DNA of 64,000 bases, taken from positions 40,959 to 104,958 of the forward strand of contig JANQKF010000039.1 in NCBI GenBank assembly GCA_028281285.1, read 5' to 3'. The notes below the pieces were generated by a model. It was not told where the DNA came from. It made no database searches and saw only the letters and a program-made list of their open reading frames with translations. The stretch comes from Cyclobacteriaceae bacterium. Its GTDB lineage: Bacteria; Bacteroidota; Bacteroidia; Cytophagales; Cyclobacteriaceae. The translations under genes and the position numbers were made by a program. Position 1 is the first letter of the stretch. Every line of letters starts with the position of its first letter. Positions 54,532 to 61,862 of this stretch are shown in pieces.

Positions 54532-55413
54532 TTATGCTTTTGGATGTGCTTGATCAAATGTTGATTTCAATTTCTCAAGCGAATTATGGGTATATACTTG
54601 TGTCGCAGCCAAGCTAGTATGGCCTAGTAAATCTTTGACTGCGTTTAAATCAGCTCCTTTATTTAATAAATGTGTCGCGAATGTATGACGTAATACATGA
54701 GGGCTCCTCTTATCAACAGAAGATAGATCGTTCAAAAACCTCTTTACCTCTCTGTATATCATCATAGGGTATGCCTCCTCTCCTGTATTGTTTACGATTA
54801 AGCAATCATTTTGGACAATTCCTAACTCACTTTTTTTACAGGTTTGATAACTTTTTATCACCTCTTGTAAAGAAACAGAAATTGGGATTATTCTTTCCTT
54901 GTTTCTTTTCCCGAGCACTTTGATTGTGCCTTCATTCAAATTCACATTTGGTTCTTTCAAACCAATAAGTTCTGAAAGTCTAATCCCAGTTCCATAGAGC
55001 AACTCCATTATGAGTTTCCGCCTCCAGCCTTCAAAATCATCAGGAAATTCAGAGCGATCCAATAAATCGACAATCTCCGTTTCATCAGCAAAGGACGGAA
55101 GTTGTTTTTGTGTCTTCAGTAATTTCACTCGAGCAGTGGGGTCCTTTTCAATCACTTCACGTCTCAGCAAAAATTTGAAATAAGATCTTAAGCTTGCAAT
55201 TTTTCTATTTACACTTTTAGGAGAAATACCATCATCCATAAGGGATAATACCCAAGACCTCACCATGAGTTGCGTGCTTTCTTGAAGATTACCAGTATTG
55301 AATTTATGGTTTAAGAATTCTGAGAATTGATTAAGATCACGGTGGTAAGAAGTAACCGTGTGTTGGCTGTATCGCTTCTCGTAGGATATGTATTTAAGAA
55401 AGGAATCAACCAT
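54532..55413 (-). CDS. tyrosine recombinase XerC/XerD
   Basis: A 293-residue tyrosine recombinase with the SAM-like N-terminal domain and a full catalytic set: R145 (GTGIRLSEL), K169, H239 and R242 (HVLRHTFATHLL), H265 (LLGHTSLAATQVYTH) and Y274. Size and lack of mobile-element context support a chromosome dimer-resolving Xer. XerC and XerD cannot be told apart by eye. A strong hairpin ends right at its start codon. Confidence 0.9.
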   Translation of the reverse strand: MVDSFLKYISYEKRYSQHTVTSYHRDLNQFSEFLNHKFNTGNLQESTQLMVRSWVLSLMDDGISPKSVNRKIASLRSYFKFLLRREVIEKDPTARVKLLKTQKQLPSFADETEIVDLLDRSEFPDDFEGWRRKLIMELLYGTGIRLSELIGLKEPNVNLNEGTIKVLGKRNKERIIPISVSLQEVIKSYQTCKKSELGIVQNDCLIVNNTGEEAYPMMIYREVKRFLNDLSSVDKRSPHVLRHTFATHLLNKGADLNAVKDLLGHTSLAATQVYTHNSLEKLKSTFDQAHPKA

Positions 55414-55444
55414 GTTAGCACTGCATCAAACCCGCAGTACTAAC
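55414..55444 (-). promoter_or_regulatory. hairpin abutting the xer start codon
   Basis: On the minus-strand RNA, 11 bases (complement of 55434-55444) pair with 11 bases (complement of 55414-55424) across a 9-base loop, with one G-U pair and no mismatch. The stem ends on the base before the xer AUG. No U run follows, so it is not a standard terminator. It lies in the 61-base gap between rpsU and xer. Confidence 0.6.
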
Positions 55445-55474
55445 ATAGTAATTTTGGGCCATAAAAGGAATGAC

Positions 55475-55669
55475 CTAGTAGTTTTCTTTGGCGTACATTT
55501 TCTGTCTGTAAGCAGCTTTAATCTTTACATTTCTTCTGCTCACTGAAGGCTTTTCGTATGCTGTTCTAGAACGCAGTTCTTTTAGAACACCCGTACGCTC
55601 GAATTTCTTCTTGAATCGCTTAAGCGCTTTATCGATGGATTCGTTTTCTTTTACGTTTATAATAATCAT
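55475..55669 (-). CDS. rpsU: 30S ribosomal protein bS21
   Basis: A 64-residue basic protein, [19 protein letters not shown] at the start and [20 protein letters not shown] at the end, matching bS21. It carries an exceptionally strong Shine-Dalgarno sequence. In Bacteroidota, bS21 helps hide the anti-Shine-Dalgarno of 16S rRNA, which connects the two facts. xer and hpf follow on the same strand. Confidence 0.95.
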   Translation of the reverse strand: MIIINVKENESIDKALKRFKKKFERTGVLKELRSRTAYEKPSVSRRNVKIKAAYRQKMYAKENY

Positions 55670-55677
55670 TATCTAAA

Positions 55678-55685
55678 CACCTCCT
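55678..55685 (-). promoter_or_regulatory. rpsU: extended Shine-Dalgarno of rpsU
   Basis: The complement reads AGGAGGTG within GAGAGGAGGTG, 8 bases before the rpsU ATG. It is close to full complementarity with the 16S rRNA 3' end. Most genes in this window have no such sequence. Confidence 0.85.
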
Positions 55686-55699
55686 CTCAATTCGGACTG

Positions 55700-55707
55700 C
55701 AAAGGTA
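55700..55707 (-). promoter_or_regulatory. candidate -7 box for rpsU
   Basis: The complement reads TACCTTTG followed by CAGTCC, matching TAnnTTTG, about 30 bases before the rpsU ATG. The -33 region is not well matched. Confidence 0.5.
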
Positions 55708-55749
55708 AGAATATTTAGAATAGATTGATTAATCGACTTGAAAAATAAA

Positions 55750-56892
55750 TCAAGCCTTCAAAATTTCCCTTGATATCACAATTTTCTGGATTTCCGAAGT
55801 GCCCTCGCCAATGGTACAAAGCTTAGAATCCCTGTAATATTTTTCCACAGGATAATCTTTAGTATAGCCATATCCACCGAAAATCTGGACGGCCTCTGTG
55901 GAAAGATTGACAGCGCATTCAGAGGCGTAATATTTGGCCATTGCAGATTCACGCGTTACACTTTTACCTTGGTTTTTTAACTCAGCAGCTCTGAATGTCA
56001 AAAGCTTCGCAGCTTCAAGCTCCGTGGCCATATCGGCCAACTTGAATGAAATGCCCTGAAAATTGTATATGGGTTGATTGAATTGATGCCTTACTTGAGC
56101 ATATTTCAATGCCTCTTCATGAGCACCTTCCGCAATACCTAAGCTCAATGCCGCAATCGATATTCTGCCACCGTCAAGAACTTTCATTGACTGAATAAAC
56201 CCTTCTCCTACTTCACCGAGTAAATTCTCTTTGGGAATCCGGCAATTGTCAAAAATCATTTCAGCTGTTTCAGAACTTCTCATTCCAAGCTTATCCTCCT
56301 TTTTCCCTGCCGAAAAACCTGGGGTTCCTCGCTCAACTACAAAAGCTGACATCCCACGCGAGTCTCCTATTTCACCCGTTCTGGCAATCACTACTGCCAC
56401 ATCACCGGACTTGCCATGTGTAATCCAGTTCTTTGTGCCGTTAATTACCCATTCATCTCCCTCCAGTTTGGCAGTTGTCTTCATATTTCCTGCATCCGAT
56501 CCAGTGTTCGGTTCGGTGAGACCCCAGGCGCCTAGCCATTCGCAAGTAGCTAGTTTTGACAACCATCTATTCTTCTGTTCATGATTACCAAACTGATTGA
56601 TATGTCCTGAACAAAGGGAATTATGAGCGGCAACAGAAAGACCAAGTCCCGGGTCAAGTTTAGCAATTTCGGATACCACCGTGATATATTCAAAATAACC
56701 CAAACCTGATCCATTGTATTCCTGAGAAACCAGCACTCCCATCAATCCTAGCTCGCCCAGTTTCTTCAAAACCTCAATAGGAAACTCCTGGTCATCATCC
56801 CATTTATTTCGATAGGGTGTAATCTCTCTCTCTCCAAAATCGCGAATCATATCCGCAATCATTTTTTGGTCTTCAGTCTGCTCAAAGTTCAT
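55750..56892 (-). CDS. acyl-CoA dehydrogenase
   Basis: A 380-residue flavoenzyme. The N-terminal helical domain starts FEQTEDQKMIADMIRDFGE, the middle has WGLTEPNTGSDAGNMKTTA and NGTKNWITHG for FAD, and YGYTKDYPVEKYYRDSKLCTIGEGTSEIQ near the C-terminus includes E363 in the position of the catalytic base. It is of the short-chain or branched-chain type; substrate length cannot be told. A palindromic operator overlaps its promoter, which suggests repression released by an acyl-CoA signal. Confidence 0.92.
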   Translation of the reverse strand: MNFEQTEDQKMIADMIRDFGEREITPYRNKWDDDQEFPIEVLKKLGELGLMGVLVSQEYNGSGLGYFEYITVVSEIAKLDPGLGLSVAAHNSLCSGHINQFGNHEQKNRWLSKLATCEWLGAWGLTEPNTGSDAGNMKTTAKLEGDEWVINGTKNWITHGKSGDVAVVIARTGEIGDSRGMSAFVVERGTPGFSAGKKEDKLGMRSSETAEMIFDNCRIPKENLLGEVGEGFIQSMKVLDGGRISIAALSLGIAEGAHEEALKYAQVRHQFNQPIYNFQGISFKLADMATELEAAKLLTFRAAELKNQGKSVTRESAMAKYYASECAVNLSTEAVQIFGGYGYTKDYPVEKYYRDSKLCTIGEGTSEIQKIVISREILKA

Positions 56893-56896
56893 GTTT

Positions 56897-56938
56897 GAAA
56901 TTTAGATAAAATCACTTTCCTAACAAACGATTGTTAGG
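56897..56938 (-). promoter_or_regulatory. operator palindrome overlapping the acyl-CoA dehydrogenase promoter
   Basis: 56919-56938 is a perfect inverted repeat, CCTAACAA-ACGA-TTGTTAGG, of TetR-operator type. On the minus strand it contains TTTG (complement of 56924-56927), which stands 19 bases before TAAATTTC (complement of 56897-56904), a near match to TAnnTTTG. A protein bound to the palindrome would cover the -33 element. The regulator gene is not in the window. Confidence 0.65.
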
Positions 56939-57024
56939 TCAAATCGTTTAACTTATCTTTCCGTTATTCACCATTATTTTTTTATTGTTAATCAGAAAAA
57001 AAACTTTCCACATTGGCAATCGTG

Positions 57025-57032
57025 TATATTTG
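57025..57032 (+). promoter_or_regulatory. candidate -7 box for rfbB
   Basis: TATATTTG matches TAnnTTTG and ends 7 bases before the rfbB ATG, so the message would be almost leaderless. The -33 region has TTTC rather than TTTG at 57005-57008. Confidence 0.5.
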
Positions 57033-57039
57033 ACCAACA

Positions 57040-58095
57040 ATGGCCAAAAGAAAGATCTTAATAACCGGAGGTGCGGGCTTTATTGGGAGCCACGTAGTAC
57101 GGCTGTTCGTAAACAACTATCCAGATTATGATATCTATAACCTGGATTTCCTTACCTATGCCGGAAATCTCGAGAACTTAAAGGACATTGAATCCGCCAA
57201 GAACTACACATTTATTCACGCAGATATTTGTAATCAAGATCAACTCAAAGACGCCTTTGAAAGGCATCGATTTGACTCCATAATTCACCTGGCCGCAGAG
57301 AGCCATGTTGACCGATCAATTAGTGATCCATTGGCTTTTGTCCACACGAACATTCTTGGCACGGTCAACCTCCTAAATTTAGCAAGAGATCATTGGGCAG
57401 AGCGTAAGAATGAAAACTTGTTCTATCACATTTCAACAGACGAGGTATATGGTTCGTTGGAAGATGGAAGCGTATTTCTTGAATCTACTCCTTACGATCC
57501 ACAATCACCATATTCTGCATCCAAGGCCAGTTCAGACCACTTCGTCAGAGCGTACAACAATACTTACAACTTACCGGTTGTCATTTCAAATTGCTCAAAC
57601 AATTATGGCCCCAACCAATTCCCCGAAAAACTGATTCCTCTTTGTATCAACAATATCAAAAACCGACAACCATTACCCATTTATGGTAAAGGAGAAAACA
57701 TCAGAGACTGGCTCTATGTGGAAGATCACGCCAGGGCCATAGACACTATTTTCCACAACGGTAAAGTTGGAGAAACCTATAATGTCGGAGGATTCAATGA
57801 GTGGAAAAACATTGATGTCGTACGTCTACTATGCTCAATTATGGACGAAAAAATGGGAAGGACTCCCGGAGACTCAGAGCACCTTATAAAATTTGTTAAG
57901 GATAGAGCCGGACATGACTTTCGGTACGCTATTGACGCTACAAAACTGAAAATGGAATTAGGCTGGAACCCTTCTTTGCAATTCGGGGAAGGCCTTGAAA
58001 AAACCGTAGATTGGTATTTGCAGAATGAGGATTGGTTGGAACATATTACCTCAGGCAGTTATCGTCAGTATTATCTCAAACAGTATGAAATCTAA
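57040..58095 (+). CDS. rfbB: dTDP-glucose 4,6-dehydratase
   Basis: A 351-residue RmlB. GGAGFIGSHVV (8-18) binds NAD, STDEVYGSLE carries the T-D-E catalytic residues and YSASKASSDH the Y-x3-K. CSNNYGPNQFPEKLIPL and GENIRDWLYVEDH are diagnostic. It makes dTDP-4-keto-6-deoxyglucose, precursor of dTDP-rhamnose and of amino sugars. It is followed after 3 bases by rfbA; rfbC and rfbD are not present. Confidence 0.97.
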   Translation: MAKRKILITGGAGFIGSHVVRLFVNNYPDYDIYNLDFLTYAGNLENLKDIESAKNYTFIHADICNQDQLKDAFERHRFDSIIHLAAESHVDRSISDPLAFVHTNILGTVNLLNLARDHWAERKNENLFYHISTDEVYGSLEDGSVFLESTPYDPQSPYSASKASSDHFVRAYNNTYNLPVVISNCSNNYGPNQFPEKLIPLCINNIKNRQPLPIYGKGENIRDWLYVEDHARAIDTIFHNGKVGETYNVGGFNEWKNIDVVRLLCSIMDEKMGRTPGDSEHLIKFVKDRAGHDFRYAIDATKLKMELGWNPSLQFGEGLEKTVDWYLQNEDWLEHITSGSYRQYYLKQYEI

Positions 58096-58098
58096 ATT

Positions 58099-58959
58099 AT
58101 GAAAGGAATTATACTGGCTGGCGGATCTGGAACCCGCCTACATCCGCTTACATTGGCAATAAGTAAGCAACTCATGCCGGTTTATGACAAACCCATGATT
58201 TACTACCCTCTTTCAGTACTCATGCTGGCCGGTATAAGAGATATAATGATAATCTCTACCCCACACGATCTGCCTCTTTTCGAAAAACTCTTGGGTGATG
58301 GAAGTCGCATAGGGTGCAACTTTCAATATGCTGAACAACCAAGGCCAGAAGGACTGGCACAGGCCTTTCTTATTGGAGCCGATTTTATAGGAGAGGAAAA
58401 GGTGGCATTGGTTTTAGGTGATAACATTTTCTACGGGTCAGGCCTTCCCAGAACATTAAGGGCTAATACAAATCCTGACGGAGGAATAATTTATGCCTAT
58501 CGTGTCAAAGATCCGGAGCGCTATGGTGTGGTGGAATTCGATGAGAATATGAACGCCATTTCAATCGAGGAAAAACCAGAGCACCCTAAATCAAATTGGG
58601 CAGTTCCGGGACTCTATTTCTACGATAATAATGTAGTTGATATTGCAAAAAACCTTAAGCCGAGTAAACGCGGTGAATTAGAAATTACATCTGTAAATCA
58701 GGCTTATCTTGAGGCGGGAAAGCTCAAAGTCAGCACGCTCGATAGAGGAACGGCCTGGTTAGATACCGGTACCTTTTCATCGTTAATGCAGGCAAGTCAG
58801 TTTATTCAGGTAATAGAGGAACGGCAAGGCATTAAAGTGTCTTGTGTCGAAGAAATCGCATTCCGAATGAACTATATTGATGAAGAACAACTAATTGCAA
58901 TTGCCAAACCCTTGGAAAAATCTGGCTACGGTCAATATCTGATGGGGTTAGTTTCTTAA
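58099..58959 (+). CDS. rfbA: glucose-1-phosphate thymidylyltransferase
   Basis: A 286-residue RmlA with [35 protein letters not shown] and [12 protein letters not shown]. It makes dTDP-glucose, the substrate of RfbB encoded just upstream. The pair supplies an activated deoxyhexose precursor, perhaps to the polysaccharides of region 1. Confidence 0.97.
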   Translation: MKGIILAGGSGTRLHPLTLAISKQLMPVYDKPMIYYPLSVLMLAGIRDIMIISTPHDLPLFEKLLGDGSRIGCNFQYAEQPRPEGLAQAFLIGADFIGEEKVALVLGDNIFYGSGLPRTLRANTNPDGGIIYAYRVKDPERYGVVEFDENMNAISIEEKPEHPKSNWAVPGLYFYDNNVVDIAKNLKPSKRGELEITSVNQAYLEAGKLKVSTLDRGTAWLDTGTFSSLMQASQFIQVIEERQGIKVSCVEEIAFRMNYIDEEQLIAIAKPLEKSGYGQYLMGLVS

Positions 58960-58963
58960 GAAG

Positions 58964-59956
58964 TCATTCGTTATAAAGCACTGTCAATACCAGTTCCGCA
59001 ACTACAGCCAATGTACTTTTACTAATAGCATCCATATTATCTCCCTGGCGATGATGTTCTGGTATAAACTCGCTACCACCGTTTCTTAAATCTATAATAT
59101 CAATCATAGGAATTCTGGCATCACGGTTGACATAAACATGGTCATCGACAAGTGATATACCGGGCTGACTAATGAAATACTGGGAATGACCCAAGTTATT
59201 GGCGATGCCCCAAACCTTATCCAAAACCCTCTGAGCGTTTTGTTTTGAGACAGCGTCCTGATAAAACGTAGCTCTCTCTGCTCCTACCATATCCAAGAGT
59301 ATACCATAGAATGCTGAGTAATTAGGTTTGTGTTTATTCTTTGACCAGTACTGAGAACCCAAACACCACCATGAGTCTTTACCTCCTGTCGGGGTCACAC
59401 TGCTCGCTTCAAGATGCTCACCCCAATCCTCACCATCAAAAAGAATAATATCTACGCCAACCTTCGGGCCTGGTCCAATACCAATGATGCGTGCCACTTC
59501 CAAGAGTACTCCAACACCACTACCACCATCATTAGCACCGTCCATTGGTGCATAAGTATCCTCAGGATCTTTGTCAGCAAAAGGTCGAGTGTCCCAGTGA
59601 GCGGCCAGAAGAATACGTTTTTTAGCCGCAGGGTTAAAAGCCGCAATAATATTTTTGAGTTGTACCCTTGTACCATCATAGGTTTGTTCTTCAAATTCCT
59701 GTACGGTTACTATGGCACCAAATTGCTCAAACTTCTCAACGAAGTATCTGGCTGCATTTGTATGTGCATCAGTACCCGGCACACGTGGTCCAAAATCAAC
59801 CTGATCTTGAATGAAATTGTAGATCGAGTCGGCACTAAATTCTGGTGCCTTGATCAAGCTCCTCTCCGCTACTTCACCTGAATTTCCATTTTTTGAGTCA
59901 GAGCAAGCGCCTATGACTAAGGTCAAGAAAACTAATACACAAAGTTTTTTCATCAT
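58964..59956 (-). CDS. glutaminyl-peptide cyclotransferase lipoprotein (M28 fold)
   Basis: A 330-residue protein with a lipobox (LVIGACSDS), so membrane-anchored on the periplasmic side. DQVDFGPRVPGTDAH, LLAAHWDTRPFAD, DGANDGGSGVGVLLEVAR, SWWCLGSQYWS, GILLDMVGAERATFY and VDDHVYVNR agree with the mammalian-type glutaminyl cyclase found in Porphyromonas. It would convert N-terminal glutamine to pyroglutamate after signal peptidase cleavage. Seven exported proteins in this window appear to start with glutamine. An aminopeptidase role is the main alternative. Confidence 0.85.
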   Translation of the reverse strand: MMKKLCVLVFLTLVIGACSDSKNGNSGEVAERSLIKAPEFSADSIYNFIQDQVDFGPRVPGTDAHTNAARYFVEKFEQFGAIVTVQEFEEQTYDGTRVQLKNIIAAFNPAAKKRILLAAHWDTRPFADKDPEDTYAPMDGANDGGSGVGVLLEVARIIGIGPGPKVGVDIILFDGEDWGEHLEASSVTPTGGKDSWWCLGSQYWSKNKHKPNYSAFYGILLDMVGAERATFYQDAVSKQNAQRVLDKVWGIANNLGHSQYFISQPGISLVDDHVYVNRDARIPMIDIIDLRNGGSEFIPEHHRQGDNMDAISKSTLAVVAELVLTVLYNE

Positions 59957-60018
59957 TCCGCTTAAAGAGCCTGAAGTTAATACCCTTTTTTATTTGAAAG
60001 TAACGATTTAAAAGAGTT

Positions 60019-60047
60019 TTTGATTTCAACAAAAAGTACTACTTTTG
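60019..60047 (+). promoter_or_regulatory. promoter of the rimP-nusA-infB operon
   Basis: TTTG (60019-60022), 17 bases, then TACTTTTG (60040-60047) match both Bacteroidota elements. The start would be near 60054, leaving a leader of about 56 bases. A perfect 7-bp inverted repeat (AAGTACT 60034-60040 and AGTACTT 60049-60055) brackets the -7 box. Confidence 0.75.
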
Positions 60048-60069
60048 CAGTACTTAACGGATTCATACG

Positions 60070-60090
60070 GAGGGGACACAAAGTCCCCTC
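60070..60090 (+). promoter_or_regulatory. leader hairpin of rimP operon, attenuator-like
   Basis: GAGGGGAC (60070-60077) pairs perfectly with GTCCCCTC (60083-60090) around an ACAAA loop, followed by TTTATTTGT. The GC-rich stem with a broken T run resembles a weak intrinsic terminator 19 bases before the rimP ATG. Confidence 0.6.
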
Positions 60091-60109
60091 TTTATTTGTA
60101 CACAGTTCA

Positions 60110-60577
60110 ATGAATTTAAAGGAAGTCATTTTAGGGATTGCTACCGAATATCTGAAAGACGATTCTTATTTCTTAGTCGATGTTGTGGTAAAAGGCATCA
60201 ATGGTAAGACAAAGATTCTAGTGCTTTTGGATGGAGATGACGGAATAAACATTGACGATTGTGCAAGTCTGAGTCGTCAGATTTCAGCACGTTTGGAGTT
60301 AGAGGATATCATGGATATTGCGTATGTACTTGAGGTTTCTTCGCCTGGTTTGGACCATCCATTGATGCTCGAGAGGCAATACAAAAAAAATGTAGGCAGG
60401 CAGTTGAAATTGGTAACAAAGGAAGGCGCCAGTATGAAAGGAAAACTGACAGGTATCTCAGGGGAAACATTGGAGTTCGATAAGGAAGTAAAAGAAAAGA
60501 AAAAGGTGAATTTTGAACATATTCAAATTCCCATTTCAGATATAGAAAAAGCGAATGTTTTAGTGTCTTTTAAGTAG
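60110..60577 (+). CDS. rimP: ribosome maturation factor RimP
   Basis: A 155-residue RimP with SYFLVDVVVKGINGKTKILVLLDGDDGINIDDCASLSRQIS and VLEVSSPGLDHPL, the family signature. It helps assemble the 30S subunit. The frame is open to 60020, but that would start inside the promoter, so the ATG at 60110 is used. nusA follows after 5 bases and infB after that. Confidence 0.95.
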   Translation: MNLKEVILGIATEYLKDDSYFLVDVVVKGINGKTKILVLLDGDDGINIDDCASLSRQISARLELEDIMDIAYVLEVSSPGLDHPLMLERQYKKNVGRQLKLVTKEGASMKGKLTGISGETLEFDKEVKEKKKVNFEHIQIPISDIEKANVLVSFK

Positions 60578-60582
60578 ATAAA

Positions 60583-61827
60583 ATGGACAGTGCAGTATTA
60601 ATTGAGTCGTTTGCAGAGTTTGCAAAGAATAAGAATGTTGACAGACCAACGATGATCAGAATTCTGGAAGATGTTTTCAGAACAATGATTAGAAGAAAAT
60701 TCGAGGTGGATGACAATTTTGATATTATCATCAATGCCGATAAAGGTGACTTGGAAATTTGGCGATTCAGAGAAATTGTAGATGATAATTCAGAAGACAT
60801 TTGGGATTACGACAAAATCAGTCTTTCTGAAGCAAGGGAAATTGAGCCCGATTTCGAAATTGGCGAAGAAGTGGCCGAGGAAATCAAGTTGGTTGATTTC
60901 GGACGAAGAGCAGTAATGACAGCCAGGCAAACACTTATCCAGCGTATTAAAGACCTGGAAAAGGACATTCTATTTCAGAAGTATAAGGACCTGGTTGGGG
61001 AGATTATCAACGGTGAAGTTTATCAAATACTGAGCCGTGAGGTTCTACTTATTGACGGGGAGGGCAACGAATTGGCCATTCCGAAGTATGAACAGATACC
61101 AAAGGACAGATTCCGAAAGGGAGAATCTGTTCGTGCTATCGTAGATCGGGTAGAAATGGTGAATGGCAGCCCAAAGATTATTCTTTCACGAACCAGCGGG
61201 AAATTTCTTGAGCGACTATTCGAAAGTGAAGTGCCCGAAGTATATGATGGACTGATCACTATCAAAAAAGTGGTGAGAGAGCCTGGAGAAAGGGCCAAGG
61301 TAGCTGTAGAGTCTTATGATGACCGAATTGATCCGGTTGGCGCATGTGTAGGAATGAAGGGTTCGCGTATTCATAGTATTGTAAGAGAATTGCAGAATGA
61401 AAATATCGATGTGATCAACTTTACTGATAACATGGAGCTTTACATTTCTAGAGCGCTTAGCCCTGCGAAAATCTCCAGTATGAAGATCTTGGAGGAAGAT
61501 GAAAGAGTATCGGTCTATCTTAAACCAGACCAAGTATCTCTGGCAATCGGTAAGGGAGGCCAGAACATTAAGCTTGCATCAAAACTCGTAGGACTAGAAA
61601 TTGATGTGTTCAGAGAATTGTCTGAGTTTGAAGAGGAAGATGTTGATCTGGACGAGTTTGCCGATGAAATTGAAAGCTGGATCATTGATGAATTGAAGCG
61701 CATTGGATTGGATACAGCCAAAAGTGTTCTGGCCATAAGCCGGGATGACATTGTAAGAAGAACAGAACTTGAGGAAGAAACGGTGGATTTCTTATACCAA
61801 ACACTGAGTCAAGAATTCGAGCAATAA
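60583..61827 (+). CDS. nusA: transcription factor NusA
   Basis: A 414-residue NusA. The N-terminal polymerase-binding domain (ESFAEFAKNKNVDRPTMIRILEDV), the S1 domain (around 130-200, GEIINGEVYQILSREVLLIDGEGNELAIPKYEQIP) and KH domains with GACVGMKGSRIHSIVRELQNENIDVI and LAIGKGGQNIKLASKLVG are all present. An acidic stretch near 350-375 follows, and there is no long C-terminal repeat region. It modulates pausing and termination. Confidence 0.97.
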   Translation: MDSAVLIESFAEFAKNKNVDRPTMIRILEDVFRTMIRRKFEVDDNFDIIINADKGDLEIWRFREIVDDNSEDIWDYDKISLSEAREIEPDFEIGEEVAEEIKLVDFGRRAVMTARQTLIQRIKDLEKDILFQKYKDLVGEIINGEVYQILSREVLLIDGEGNELAIPKYEQIPKDRFRKGESVRAIVDRVEMVNGSPKIILSRTSGKFLERLFESEVPEVYDGLITIKKVVREPGERAKVAVESYDDRIDPVGACVGMKGSRIHSIVRELQNENIDVINFTDNMELYISRALSPAKISSMKILEEDERVSVYLKPDQVSLAIGKGGQNIKLASKLVGLEIDVFRELSEFEEEDVDLDEFADEIESWIIDELKRIGLDTAKSVLAISRDDIVRRTELEEETVDFLYQTLSQEFEQ

Positions 61828-61862
61828 AAACGATTTTTAAGTAAAAAAAGGGATATTTGAGT

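Noticed and set aside
59414..59881. 155-codon plus-strand frame opposite the glutaminyl cyclase gene
   Set aside because: The minus-strand frame has clear M28 motifs along its whole length; the antisense frame has none.
60020..60109. Longer rimP frame
   Set aside because: It begins inside the promoter and contains the leader hairpin.
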